DNA of 64,000 bases. Source: Certhia americana (taxonomy: Eukaryota > Chordata > Aves > Passeriformes > Certhiidae). The notes beneath the pieces are model-generated. The model searched no databases, was not told where the DNA came from, and saw only the letters and a list, made by a program, of their open reading frames with translations. Of this stretch, positions 48,866-60,958 are shown piece after piece. The position numbers were made by a program, and so were the translations under genes. Location: contig CM031879.1 of assembly GCA_018697195.1 (NCBI GenBank), forward strand, positions 22,031,207 to 22,095,206. Direction: 5' to 3'. How positions within the stretch are numbered: the first letter of the stretch is position 1; every line of letters starts with the position of its first letter.

Positions 48866-49451
48866 CTATATTTCTATTTTAAATATAATTATTACTGAAT
48901 TTATTTAACATATTTTAATTTTATACAATTTAGGCTCTAACTCTTTAATATGTGTGAGCCATTTCAAGTATTTTTTTCATAAACTCCCCCACAATTTGAC
49001 CAAGAGACATTATAAAAGTATGTGGCCAATGTTAGGGGATCTCTGTGTCCTTTGATTATGGAGGAAATGGCTTTTGACTGCCTGCACAACAGTTTGTGCT
49101 AAGGCTGTGCTTGGCCTGGCTCCTGGCAATCCTGGGACACTGTAAATACATCTATTGCCATGGACTGCAGTTGTGTGCTAACACACACTAATGTGGGAAA
49201 TGACAATTCAGGGCTCTCACCAGAGAGGTAAACTGAAATCTGATCTACTCTTCTACCAGTACAATAGGTCATTCTGTGAGAGGGCTTCAGCAGCTTCCAC
49301 TGAAACATCATGTCTTGGATGGTAATGACTCCTGCACATGTCTTTCCCAGATTCAGGAACACAGTGTCTGAGAGGCTCTTTATCCTGCATTAAGCCAAGG
49401 TTTTCTGTGCAGTCAGCTCTACTCCAGACCATTCATTACTTTTTCCGTTAG

Positions 49452-49761
49452 AATTACACAATAGTTTGGTTTGGAAGAGACCTCTAAAAGTCCTCCAGCC
49501 CAACTTTCCTGCGGGGAAATGAGCATGGACATCTTCAACTAGACCAGTCCAGCCTGACCTTGAATGCTTCCAGGCATGGAAACACACCTATTTGGACAAC
49601 ATATTCCAGTGTTTTACCACCCTCATTGTGGAAAAACTTCCTTATATGTGGTATAAATCAAACCTCAAAATTTGCCCCCATCTTTCTAATAGGTATCCCT
49701 TAAGTTTGTCCCCATCTTTCTTACAGGCCCCTTTTAAGTACTGAAAGGTTGCAAATGCCAC
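49452..49761 (-). mobile_element. CR1 LINE 3' fragment, antisense
   Basis: The + strand shows 'ggtttggaagagacctct', 'agcatggacatcttcaac', 'agtgttttaccaccctcat', 'cttccttatatgtggt' and 'taagtactgaaaggttgc' in the order of a complemented CR1 3' region. It differs in subfamily from the copies at 25.9 and 35.2 kb. It lies about 0.6 kb from the sense CR1 tail at 48.8 kb, and the two point toward each other. Confidence 0.9.
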
Positions 49762-52700
49762 ATTCTTATTTTAGAACGTTACTTAACATCGTGCCAGCTG
49801 GAGTTTTAAATATTCCTCCAGAAACTAGATCAAGAAACCAATGCACCTTGTGATGAATAAATTAAGACTGCAGAGCTGCCACATTGCCACATGCATTGTC
49901 ACCTAACTAAATGAGTGCACAGATGCACCACCAGAGCTGAGTGAACAGTCTAAACACATCTCTATAAATAATTATCTGAAAACCAAGTTTTGAGTTTTGA
50001 GTTCATGACACTCTCACATTCACATCTAGATGAAGACAGGCTATTGAATTGCATATTTGGTCTAGAGATATGTTTGACATTAAATTTCCAGTGGTATATT
50101 TGATGCTGTCCATTTGCCTTCTACTTGCTCTTTAATACTGAGGCAAGCCCAGCAATGCATGAGTTACTCAGCCAAAAATGTCCAGATAACCACTGCTTTA
50201 TTACAAAACAATTACAGGCTCTGCACTTGGGAAATGTTCTGCAAACGAATTTGAAAATAATTTTGAATAATGAGCATATCTTAAGATGTCGAAATCTGCC
50301 TGCACACATTTCTCAAACAGAGGAAGAAGTTAAAGGCAGCTGTTTATAGACGATGGATTAACAAGGAAAGTGTCGGGATTTAACCTGCCTGGTGATGTTT
50401 ATGTCTGTAAACTCATAGGTAGGTAGGTCTCTACTGCTGACTTTGTGTCCTGATAATGCTTGTGATAGGATTCGAACCATTTTTCCTGTCCTTAAGGCAG
50501 GCAGGTGTAATGTGCTTTCTTAATCTGCTTTTGGACTGATAAAACTTCTAGAGCTGTGCATGAGGATGAAACAAAATAAGAACATGTTTACCTTCATTGC
50601 TCAAAACTGCAACAGATGAGAAGCTCATGCCTGGGGAGAAACAATGGCCATGAAAGAGGGATAGATGAGGGTAAAACACTTTGATTTGACCCTGCTGCCT
50701 CAAGTACAACTGAGGCCCTTTTCTTTCTCAGCTCTTGCCCCTGCTCTTCCACTCACTCACTGAGGAGGGGTTTTCACTTGGTGGCACAGTGTATATATGA
50801 CCTTGAGGCCAAGAATTGCTTTTCCATGGACTGGTTACTCTCCCATCTTGCAGCTGTGAGATAAGTCAGAGAGGTGCTTATAACCCCCTGCCTGCCTTCC
50901 CACAAATCTCTTTGTACCCAGAAAGACAGGCAAGTTCATTTGAAAAGTGGTATGGAGCAAAAGCTCTCGTTAAGAATGTAGAAAGAAGAGCAGACAAGTC
51001 CAAGTGCTACCAAGAACTGCTTTCTTGGAGCTGACACAGGGTCTGAGATGTGGAAATGATCCCAATGACACTGATGTAACCCAAGAGCTTAGAACTGGAT
51101 GGCTTCTTGACCATGCAGTGAAGATCCCCCTGCACATGGGCATTATCTGCCTGAAGGCCCTTCCTGTCTGTGCAGAAGGGCCTGGGGTAGGTGCCTTTGG
51201 GGATTGCCCTTTCTGAGCAGGGGAGCCCACCTGACTGCTGACACCTAGCCCAGCTGCCTTGGTGAGAAGTGTTCTGCCCTTCTTTCCTGGTCTCCAGAGG
51301 CCAGTGGCTGATGTGCAGATGTCTCCAATTCATGACTCAGGTCCCAGAGGTACCAAATTTTCTTCTGGTGACATCTTCATCTCATGGACACAGGGACACC
51401 GAGTAGGTATCTTAGGTACCACAGTTGGTGCCTAAACTTAGGTGACATTGATCTCCCACTGTCCCCTCTAGTCCCCAGTTGTCATTAGTCATGCCTTTAC
51501 ACATATATAGCGATTTTGTAAAGAAAACAGTGACATACAGGTTCTGAGAAAAACGAGATCAGGCTAAAAACTCTTTTGTAACACTCCCACAGAGAGGTAA
51601 GAACAAAAGAAGAAAGGCCAAGACAAAATATCTTCAGGTGGTGCCAGGGAGATGGAGGAGGGAGTCATATGTCTATTTTTTATTGCCAAGCAACCAGGAA
51701 AAAACCCATATGATATATCACTGGTATAAGGGATTTAGGCTTTTCGGCTTTCCTGTTTTACTTTGGATATAAAGCTTACAAAGTAGCAACACATTTGCAG
51801 GAAGCTTGACAGCTGTGTCATAGACCTACAGAAAAAACAGGTAATTAAGGAAGATATTTTTAAAAAAACCTTGGTGAAAATTTTAAGAAAATTATCTATT
51901 GGGCAAGAGAAAAGAGATGAATACACAAAGAGTGGAAATTATAGGAGCAGGCAGACAACCCTTTGAGTTATTCATTTACAAAATCATTTACTAATATAAC
52001 CCAGATTTCTCACCCATCAAAAAATGTTGGTAAGTGACATTACACCCTGTACAGCTCAAAAAAATACGAGATTGCAATCACTGCAAGAGGAAGAGCTGCC
52101 TTGTACTAAGATTGTGTTTGACCTCCTCTATTTCTTTCTCTCTGTTTTTCATTGATAGATAGTGTCTTACAAGAGCATAAATTATCTGCATGTACTCAAT
52201 AGTAGATGCATGGGTTTTCTTTCCCTAGTGAGTCATGTCAGTGCATAATTTGTACAGCATAACATACTATATTTATTACTCCTGAAACCTGGGCCAGGAG
52301 TATATCTATATATCAGTGGGTTTCTTTTGCATATCTGTGCAACACAAGAAGATTAAATGTATTTATATAGGATATGTCTCATGTCTGAATTATTCTTCAA
52401 CCTTTCCAGTGAGAGAGACTGCTCAGACAGTATTTCATAGACAGTATTTTTCCAGACTCTACATCCCCTCACAGATACCTTTTTTGCCCCAAACTGTAAT
52501 GGGAGTCATCAATTGAGCTTCATAATTTCTACCACACAGGGAAGTTTATATCTCCATCTTTGCAATTTTTATTGTGTACTTCTAAAGCTGAACTTAATTT
52601 TCTTCCTTTTATCTCACACATCAAACTTTCTATCCACTTTAATATCGTTGCTTGCCTTGACTGAGACTATTTGAAGCATGGGACCTGTTGTGAGAGTTGA

Positions 52701-54222
52701 ACTGCCCGATTAAGGACTTTTGAAAGTAGAAGAGAATATTATTCCCTGATTTTTGCAGCTTCTGTGCCAGCTTCATATTCTCAATATGGTGTTTGCCCAA
52801 TTCTCAACAATGACTTTTTTCTGATATACATCTGCTGTCCATGATGAGTTATTAAATGGTGTCTTTAAACTGCAGAGTATAACAGAAGGGCTGACTCCTA
52901 AGAAAAGTAAATCCTCACAACTAACTTGGAGAACTTAGCATAATAGTCACGAAGACTTGCAGAGTATATTGTGGCCCTGAATGCCATGTATGTATCAGGA
53001 GAGAAAGTCAACCAAACAAACTGATCAGCATTTTTCTGCCTTGGATTATGGTACTTTGAGCTACTAAAGCTTTTGATGTTGATTTTAACATCAAAAGTAT
53101 TGAAATAGGATGAGATAGGTTAAAAAATTAATCCATGAGGGTTTTTTTCAATGGGTATTTAATGGTATACAAAAGGCAAACAAAATCAGGCAATAGAGGT
53201 GGCTTTTCTAGAATTCCTTGAATATGAATTCACCAAATCAGGGGATTTTGTAAATCCAGAGAGGTGCCCACTCTTTTTGTCTCACACTTTTCTTTATGCT
53301 TTCATTTTTTTTCCCCTCTGCTCTCTTCCAAAGCAGCTCCCCAGTTAGTCTTGCCTTTACTGTGCTGTCACCCTCTGTCCTTCCTGCTGTGAAGATCACT
53401 TTCCACTAAACACCTCAGATGCTTTTATGCTCTGTCTCTCTCCTGATGCTACATTCCTTCTCCAGTCAAACTTTTTCCTCTTCTCCAAGACATCCATACT
53501 ACTGACTTTATAGCTGTTCAAGATCTCCCCCAACTTGCTCTCATACAGCTGCAGTCCCTCTGCCCAACTTCCACTGCCTTTGAGGTACCATGGTACCATC
53601 TGCCATGCTACCTGCCTGGTCTGACATCTGGATTTCCTATCTCTGCTCCTGGGCTGGAAGACAGATTCTGGTGAAATAACTGTGCCCATTCACTTACCAT
53701 TGCCACATTCATTCTTCTTCAAAACAGCAACAATGAGTACCAAAAAGTTAAATAAGTTGCAAATTTGGTGAAAAGTTCTTTTTCTATAATATACATATAA
53801 CTCTAAGATCTTAGGGTGGAAAATAGAAGAGGGATGCTTAAATCTATCTGTGGCATTGTTCTGGAAGCCTGAACATTAGGGTAAGGAACCCAGTCCCATG
53901 GTTGCACTTTCTTGGCTCAGTGTCTCTGAAAATCAAACCAAAGAGTAGGGTTTTCCTACAAGCTATACCCCTGCTATTACCCCTGAGTAAAAACTCATTT
54001 GTGACAAAAAATTATTATCAATCTCTGTTACAGTGGTGGTGACAGGGTTAAAAGGAGATTATCATTCTAGAAGTATAACAAGATCCCACTGAAGAACTGA
54101 GGAGTGATGAAAAAGATTTCTTGGGGTATGACTGTGGAATACATAAGTTATGGTATTTGCACTATAAAATGTGTGCTTTCCTCAAACATGTTTTAGACAG
54201 GGCATATTCAATTCAGGCCTTC
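49762..54222. other. Unassigned sequence
   Basis: No gene or known repeat is recognised. An 11-bp hairpin lies at 53070-53097. The minus-strand 97-codon open frame at 53396-53689 has no known domain and lies in C/T-rich DNA. Confidence 0.5.
53070..53097. repeat. Hairpin, 11-bp arms
   Basis: CTTTTGATGTT (53070-53080) pairs exactly with AACATCAAAAG (53087-53097) around a 6-nt loop. Confidence 0.9.
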
Positions 54223-54299
54223 GTGTGCAGGACCAGGAGTTGGACTTGATGATCCTTGTGGGTACTTTCCAGCTCAGGATATTCCATGTTTCTATGATC
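54223..54299 (+). mobile_element. CR1 LINE 3' terminus, sense
   Basis: GTGTGCAGGACCAGGAGTTG runs into 'gacttgatgatccttgtgg' and a short TTTCTATGATCC tail. This is the CR1 type with 'ccttgtgggt' before the terminus, again a different subfamily from the other copies. Confidence 0.85.
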
Positions 54300-57200
54300 C
54301 TAACCCAATCCAGCACCTAGATGACAAAACTGAAAGTATACTGTCTTGAGACCTTTGTCAGACAACAGATTGTGTTCAAACTTATGTAACATGTATAATT
54401 TTTGCTTTGCATATCTGAAGCCCAATATAGAAAGCAGACAGCATGGTGACTTGGGTGAGAGCATGTATAACAAAAGCTCAAAATGTACCCACTGTTGCAC
54501 TCTAAGACTAAGTCAAAATAACTGCCTGATTACAAAGTACTTCCACTGTATTGTATTAATGTAGTCATGTATATTATTAAGACGGTTAGGTCATGTGTCA
54601 TTTTCATTTCAACCCCCAGCTCTTTTGCCATGTTAGGCCCTCTACTTTCTCTTCTTAATCAGCTTGTTCCTGAAGTTTCATCAGTTTTGCCAGTCAAAGT
54701 CTAGATGTTTTGAGCAGTAGCATTGTCATGAATTAAACATTTTCATTCTTTTTTTTTGTCTTGCCTCCATTTTCTTTCTCCATTTTCCTATTTCACAGTT
54801 TCATTTCATGGCCATGATTTCAAATGATGCAAAGGCAAACGACATGGTCGTTACAGAAATTAAACACAAAAATTACTGTTTTGCTGCTCATTCTTCCTTT
54901 GCAAATACATTTTAATCTCTCCACAGGTAAAGAAGGCACTTACAGTTCTAGGCATTTCTATTTTAACCTTAAAGTGAGTTTTATGTTCAAGGGAAATTTA
55001 TATTATATTTTACAACTGCAAAAATTAAGTACACTCCAATAAAATTACTCACCTTTCACAAAAAAGTTTGAAAGCTTTGAAGAACAGAAAGCACCTCTAG
55101 AGCCATAGGTATAAAATAGATGCAAGTGCTTGGAAGTAGGAAGTGTTTCTTGTTACCTACAGTCATAATGTACAAGTATGGAAATAATTGCTTTATGAGG
55201 CACTGTACAGTAGACAAAACTATTCTAAGTGGTCTTTCTTCTCAGCTTTGCTGGTCTGAATTTTCAATAAACTTAATGTTTTTATCAGAGAGATCACACC
55301 CTGACATATGAAACAGCTGGATTTGCATTTCTGTTCACAACTACACTGGTGAAAGCAAGGAGGTTGCATGTTTTTGTGTTTGCTTGTTTGGGATCTCACC
55401 TGTGCTTTGTAGGTTAATGGATGTCTCTTCCCAACATACAAATTTGTCAATCAGGAATTCCTTCATTACCCAGAGACAGGTTCCCCATTAATGTTTGTTT
55501 TTTAAAGTGTGAAAAATTACTATAATATTAGTTGAAATCTAGTTTTTCACTTTTCTGATAAATGTGATACTGCAGAAAGCATATTGACAATGTAATTTGG
55601 AAATTGTTTCTTACAGACTGCCTAACAAAGTGCTCAAATAAAGGTTTATCATTAAACCTTTATTTCTGACTGAATTACATGATTGGACACTCCAGTTCTT
55701 CATCACCTCTTGAACTAGTTTATCTAGTTTTTCTTTTTGTCTTCCTTTTGACTAAATGAAAAACATCTGCTTCTTTATTTGCCCATAGCAGAGTATTTGC
55801 TGTGTAGTTTTGATCTGTTGGCAATTTTCTGTAGCAGAATAAGGGTACAGAGAAGCAAACCAATAAAAATTATGTATAACCTAGTCAGCAAAATTTAATT
55901 TTTATGCTATAGTACTTTTCTTTATGAATTTTTTAGTTCTAATCTAACTACAGATTATGGTTGGGGGGAAACCAGTGAAGCATTAGACAAGCAGTAACCT
56001 TGGAGTAAAGAGTGACAAGGCAGTTTATCACCCCTACTGGAGGTCCTGCCCTAAGCCAGAAAGCAGGTAGGCCTGGAAATGAAAACTTCAGAGAATCACT
56101 CTGCAATAATAACCAGTAATAGAAAAAAAGGAGGGGCCAGGCTTTGCTGGCTTAGAGAAAGAAACACAGGGAGATTGTGTAAGAGTGCTTTGAGGCTATC
56201 CTGAGCTTCAGTTGAGATAGCAGAATATATATAACCTATTTTGAGACCTTTTTTTCTCAAGAAATAATACTTGGAGACAGTTGACTGGTTTTAATTGCTC
56301 TTGTAATTACACCTGGAGGGAACAGAATTGCAGGCACTCAAAATAACTCAGCCCTGCCAAGGTAATCACTGTTAGTGCTGCTCTGTGGGTTAGTTAATCA
56401 GGTGACTGTGTGGAGGTGTGTGATGGTGGGGGGGATAAGCTCTGATGAGAGCCATACTCAGAGGTGAGTCTGTAATATCTGCAGGGTAGGCTGGACCGTG
56501 GAGGTGTCCGGGGCATCCCTATCACAGCAGCATGGACCCTTGCAGTTCAATTTCCAAAATACTCAGAGGCTGCTCCTAGTTTGTCTTTACATGCCAGGAC
56601 TAAGGAATGGTGAAAAGTCTGCCTGCTTCCTGATCTGTCTCAGCATGTCAGGAGGACTTTTGCACCCTGAACACCCTACACATCTGTCACTGTGTTAGGT
56701 GGCATCAGTATTCACCCAAGTAACAACATTGAAGTCAGGGCAGGAAATGTTGAGCTTGCTATCCTGTCTGCCTCTGAATAGTCACTGGGTGTGTACTGTG
56801 GCTTGACTGCATGACTTTTACCTGAGCTTTCTCATTCAGGACTGTCAGAAGTCACCTCTAGCCTATGTCCAGCTGCACAATTTCCACCTCCATGATGTTA
56901 CATCAACGAACGGTGGTTTATTCTTGCTACTCAGAATGGAAAGGAGCTTGAGTGTGCTGAGATGGACAACATAAGGCCTTTCTAGGAACACCTCAGAGTG
57001 ACTCCACTGCACATTATCAGCCATGTGTGAGGCATTTGATAACCACAGTCATCTGTGGTATTTCCAGACTGCGGGGAATGATGAAGCTTCACTAACAATT
57101 ATGGAAACAAGTCCCTCCTTCTCCTCCTTCCCTGGTGTTGTGGAACTCATCTTGGAAGAAGGCCGATGTCCAGATGGGATAGAGATTTATTGGAACTGGG

Positions 57201-57540
57201 GCTAAGTAAGGATTGGCCTGTTTTTGAAAAAACTAGAGGTGTAAGAAGTATAGCTGACCTGATAATTGTGACAGATACTACTTGTTACGGGGCTTCTTCC
57301 ACAGACATTTTGTAGGATTTTGAATAAAGCAAATAGACTGCAATTTGCTGAAATTACAGTAATTTGCCTGCCTCTGTACCCAGAATCAGCAAATTCCCAC
57401 TAAACTGGGACTCCAACTGACTTGCTTCCCCTTGTAGAATTCAGTTCCATTAGAAAAAAACAAGTTTTGAAACCGTGAGTTTTGAAGGAAAAATTCCCAG
57501 TATTATTCCTCGTTACAACCATCCAAATTCATCATTTCAA
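54300..57540. other. Unassigned sequence
   Basis: No gene or assigned repeat. A hairpin lies at 55636-55665 and a G-run at 56428-56434. The final 60 bases (about 57480-57540) may already belong to the CR1 that follows. Confidence 0.5.
55636..55665. repeat. Perfect hairpin, 13-bp arms, 4-nt loop
   Basis: AAATAAAGGTTTA (55636-55648) and TAAACCTTTATTT (55653-55665) are exact complements around the loop TCAT. Confidence 0.95.
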
Positions 57541-58706
57541 AATTATCTTTTAGACAAGGTCATTTTTGTGAGCATAAGTAAAGCCTTTGATATAATTTTC
57601 CACAGCAGTGTCAGTCCCTGCCTGCTTATGGCTTGGATGGTGTACTGTTGGATGTTTGGGCCCAGAGAGTGGGTGTGAATGGAGTGAAATCTACACAGTG
57701 CTTCTTCCCTGGCCCCCAGCTCTGTTTATTTTTTTTTTTAATGATCTGAAAGAGCGGAGTGATGGCACACTTAGTCAGTCTGCAGATTACCCCAAACTGG
57801 GCAGGAGCATTGATCTGCTGGAGGGTAGAAAGGTTCTGCAGAGAGATCTGGACAGGTGGCATTCACCCAGGTGATATTCACAGTATTCAATATGGGATTA
57901 TCAGATGGACTGAGGTTAACTGTATGAGGTTCAATGAGGCAACGGATGGATCCTGCTCCTGGGTCACAGCAACCCCATGAATTGCTGTAGACTTGGAAAT
58001 GAGTAACTGGAACGTAACTCAATGGAAGGGACGTGGGGGTGCTGGTCAACAGCAGCTGAACAAGAGCCAGCGTGTGTCCAAGTGGTCAAAAAGGCCAGTG
58101 GCATTCTGACTTGGATCAGAAAGAGTGTGGCCAACAGAACTAGGGCAACGATCATCCCTCTGTACCTGGCACTGTTGAGGCTGCACCTCGAATCCTGTGT
58201 TCAGTTCTGGACCTCACTACAAGAAAGACATTGAGGTGCTGGAACAGGTCCAGAGAAGGGGAACAAAGCTGGGGAAGGGTCTGGAGCACAGGCCTGATGA
58301 AGAGCAGCTGAGGGAGCTGTGAGTGTTTAGCCTGGAAGAGAGGAGACTGGAGGACATTTTCACACTCTATAATTATCTGAAAGGAGGTTATAGCCAGTTG
58401 GGGGCCAGTCCTTTCTCCCAAGTAACAAGCAATAGGACAAGAGGAAATGGCCTCAAGCTGCACCAGGGGAGGTTTAGATTGGAAATTAGGAAAAAGTTTT
58501 TCATAGAAATGGATGTCAAGAACTGAACAGTCTGCCCAGGGAGAGCTGGCAAAAAAATGCATTTGCAAAGGATGGTGTCACCATCCCTGGGGACATTTAA
58601 AAGATGTGGCACTTCAGGACGTGGTTTAGTGGTGGACTTGGCAGTACTGGGTTAGCGATTGAACTTGGTGATCTTAAAGGTCTTTTCCTACCTAAATGAT
58701 AGTTTC
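57541..58706 (+). mobile_element. CR1 LINE, longest copy in window
   Basis: This 1.2-kb, 5'-truncated CR1 begins within the reverse-transcriptase palm region (SKAFD block at about 57577-57591). It keeps the blocks LLEGRKVLQRDLDR (57817-57858), [20 protein letters not shown] (58153-58212), FSLEERRLE (58326-58352) and [19 protein letters not shown] (58410-58466). It ends in 'gaacttggtgatcttaaagg' and 'tcttttcctacctaaatgat', the CR1 3' terminus. An internal T tract (about 57729-57739) and several frameshifts show decay. A small minus-strand open frame set inside it is shadow. Confidence 0.95.
57553..58526 (+). pseudogene. CR1 ORF2 reverse-transcriptase remnant, frameshifted
   Basis: The palm and C-terminal part of CR1 ORF2p are spread over several frames: 57553-57678, about 57722-57874, 58022-58234 and 58323-58526. 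In motif A the usual LDFSKAFD is VSISKAFD, so the catalytic aspartate is lost. In the FADD box the reading is SADY, with a tyrosine codon at 57788-57790 replacing the second aspartate. Both metal-binding positions are therefore changed, in addition to frameshifts and stops. The last segment ends with a TGA after the RKKFF block. It cannot encode an active enzyme. Confidence 0.85.
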
Positions 58707-60484
58707 AAAAATATACAATCACTAAATGCAGTTCCTGCAGACTGTTGGATCTACTTACCAAGCTATGAGTTCTAAGAAGCTGAAATTGAAGCAGAACAGT
58801 GTTCCACTGAGATGATTAATGTTTTGCATAAATTTCCTCCAGGAAGGATTTCAAATTTTTTGAAGGGAGGAAGTGTTTCTAATTCAGTAAAACTCCAGGA
58901 TTTCAATTTTCTCCATGTGTCAGGCTTTACAGTCTTGCTAGAACATGTATCTCAGATGTGAAGCACAATGTGAACTTAAATGGAATAGGATCCACAAGAT
59001 ATTCCCTTTCTGATGTAGCTGCTTGATATAGTACAACAAAGATCGCTGACATGACTTTGCTTCTCTGGCTATCTAGGGGTTCATCTTATCAGTAATTGCA
59101 TGATTAGCCAATCTCACAAAGCATCTCTTCATGCAACCTCTCATGACTGTCAGTGCAAAAATAATCTTAAGAGAGGAAAATGACATGTATGAGAGCATCT
59201 TGGTCCATAAAGTGCAGCAGCCAGAGCAGTGCATACATCTTGCATTGCAGACTAGATTCTAGGTTCTCTTAAGAATCACAGTGATAAAGTTATATTTGAT
59301 TTCTTTGTGCCAAACACTGTATAGAGAAGCACAATATCCAAGCCAATATTTTTAAGCCACATAAAACAATGTCATGTTAAACATGCTGAGCTAACATGAT
59401 AGCTCTGCCTGAGCTGTCAAATGCCACCACATATATTGAAGTGTAAGCCTGATGAAGCTTTTCACTGTGAAGTTTTGCATTTAGAGCAGCTCTAAAGAAA
59501 AGAAACAGAAAGGTGTTCTCAGAAAATAATGACGTTTCAGCTCCTCATTTTTTCTCTGTCTAGGTGCTGCACACACAGGGGCATTGTCTCTATATATGTC
59601 TATTTTTATGTTTATCAAGCATGAACTAGATCTCTATATGCCTTCATACAAAAGTCATGTTGGACTAAGAACAATCCCTTAAATATTCCTTAAAAATTTC
59701 ATATATTTTATGTCCAGGACAGTGTCTGAGTACAAACAGGGTATATGTACTTTCCTCTCCATTTGTAGGGCATCTGGCAGCAAAATTAACTGACCTGTGA
59801 TTCTTGTGCATTGTCAGCGAGCACAGTAACAGTCAGTCACTTCTCTTATGCCTTCTGAAAGCCAAACAGACCTACTAATTTGCTTTTATATAGAAGGCAG
59901 AAGAGGAACAATAAGAAGACATTCATAGTATTCAACACTTGTTGAATACTTGTTTCTTCTTGTCTTTCATTCTTAAATGAGAAAGGTATGCAGTTTCTTA
60001 GTTTAAGCATCTGATATTTTTATAAAGATATCTACAGCTGTGAAACTCAACAAAATAATAGCAGGCAGCTTTACTATTGGTGACAGTAAGAAAGGCATGA
60101 GTACCAAGACAACATCAGAAGCAAAACTGGGGGCAGAGGAAATCGGGAAGGGCAAATTGTAGGAGGGAGTAGCAGGATTGGATCTCAGTGAGGAAACAGA
60201 GACCATAACTATTTTAAAGATCCTCAGGGCCTTTCTCTGAGGCCAAATGGCACAGAAGAGCCTCCATTCATATTATGAAACTCTTCCACACAAAACAGGA
60301 TGTCAATATGCATATTTTCTGTTGCAGGTTTATCTTGGCTTCTGCTGGTACTTTCAAGAATATTGAGATAAAATCCAGGACAAACTTGTCTACAAATAAG
60401 CTGAGTATGTTTGCACAGTAGTTGGCAAGTAAGTGGCTTTGAGAATAAAACTGATAAAACAGATTATTCCCTTCTATTTGTTAC
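58707..60484. other. Unassigned sequence
   Basis: No gene or recognised repeat. A short direct repeat 'caacacttgttgaatacttg' at about 59934 has weak dyad symmetry. Confidence 0.5.
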
Positions 60485-60958
60485 TCAGAGTACTTTGTCC
60501 AGTTTCAGTCTACCACATACAGGAAATATGTTCACAAGCTGGAGTGAGTTCAATCACTGCAGCCCAGCATGGTGGGAAGAGGCTGAGGGAAGAAGGCTTA
60601 CTTGACCTGGACAGGGAAATATTAAGGAGAAGAACCTTACTGCTTTTTTCAGCTAAAAGGGGGTTGTAGAAAAGGCAACGCTTCAGAAATGCACAGGAAA
60701 GGAAGGTAAACCACAGTCACATGTTGGAGGATGGGCTGTTCTGACTGTCACTATAGATGAAAAACACCTTCAAACTGAGAACATGTAAGTACTAGGTTAC
60801 GTTGCTTTAAAAGTGAAACTTCTGTTCTTGGAGATTTTCAGTATGTAGGTGAAGAAGACTTTAAGCAGCTTCTGTACCTTGAGGTTAGCTCTGCTTTGAG
60901 GAGTGGCTCTGACTTGGTGATCTCTGAGGTCACTTCTGAACCAAATTATTCTGTGTCT
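60485..60958 (+). mobile_element. Strongly diverged CR1 LINE fragment, sense
   Basis: AGAGTACTTTGTCCAGTTTC (60488) corresponds to the EYCVQF block of CR1 ORF2. The order then follows CR1: 'caagctggagtgagttcaat', 'agaggctgagggaagaaggc', a 'ggttgtagaaaagg' block and 'ttcttggagattttcag'. The 3' end is 'gacttggtgatctctgagg' with a TATTCTGTGTCTGT tail at 60946-60960. Its level of change makes it one of the older copies here. Short open frames inside are remnants only. Confidence 0.75.

Noticed and set aside
50469..50479. GGATTCGAACC, complement of a perfect tRNA B box
   Set aside because: On the minus strand the bases around it do not form a T stem, and no A box or acceptor stem lies at the right distance. 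Not a tRNA or tRNA-derived SINE on present evidence.
53396..53689. 97-codon minus-strand open frame with a protein-like look
   Set aside because: It lies in C/T-rich DNA, matches no family I know and has no convincing splice sites. Length is within chance expectation.
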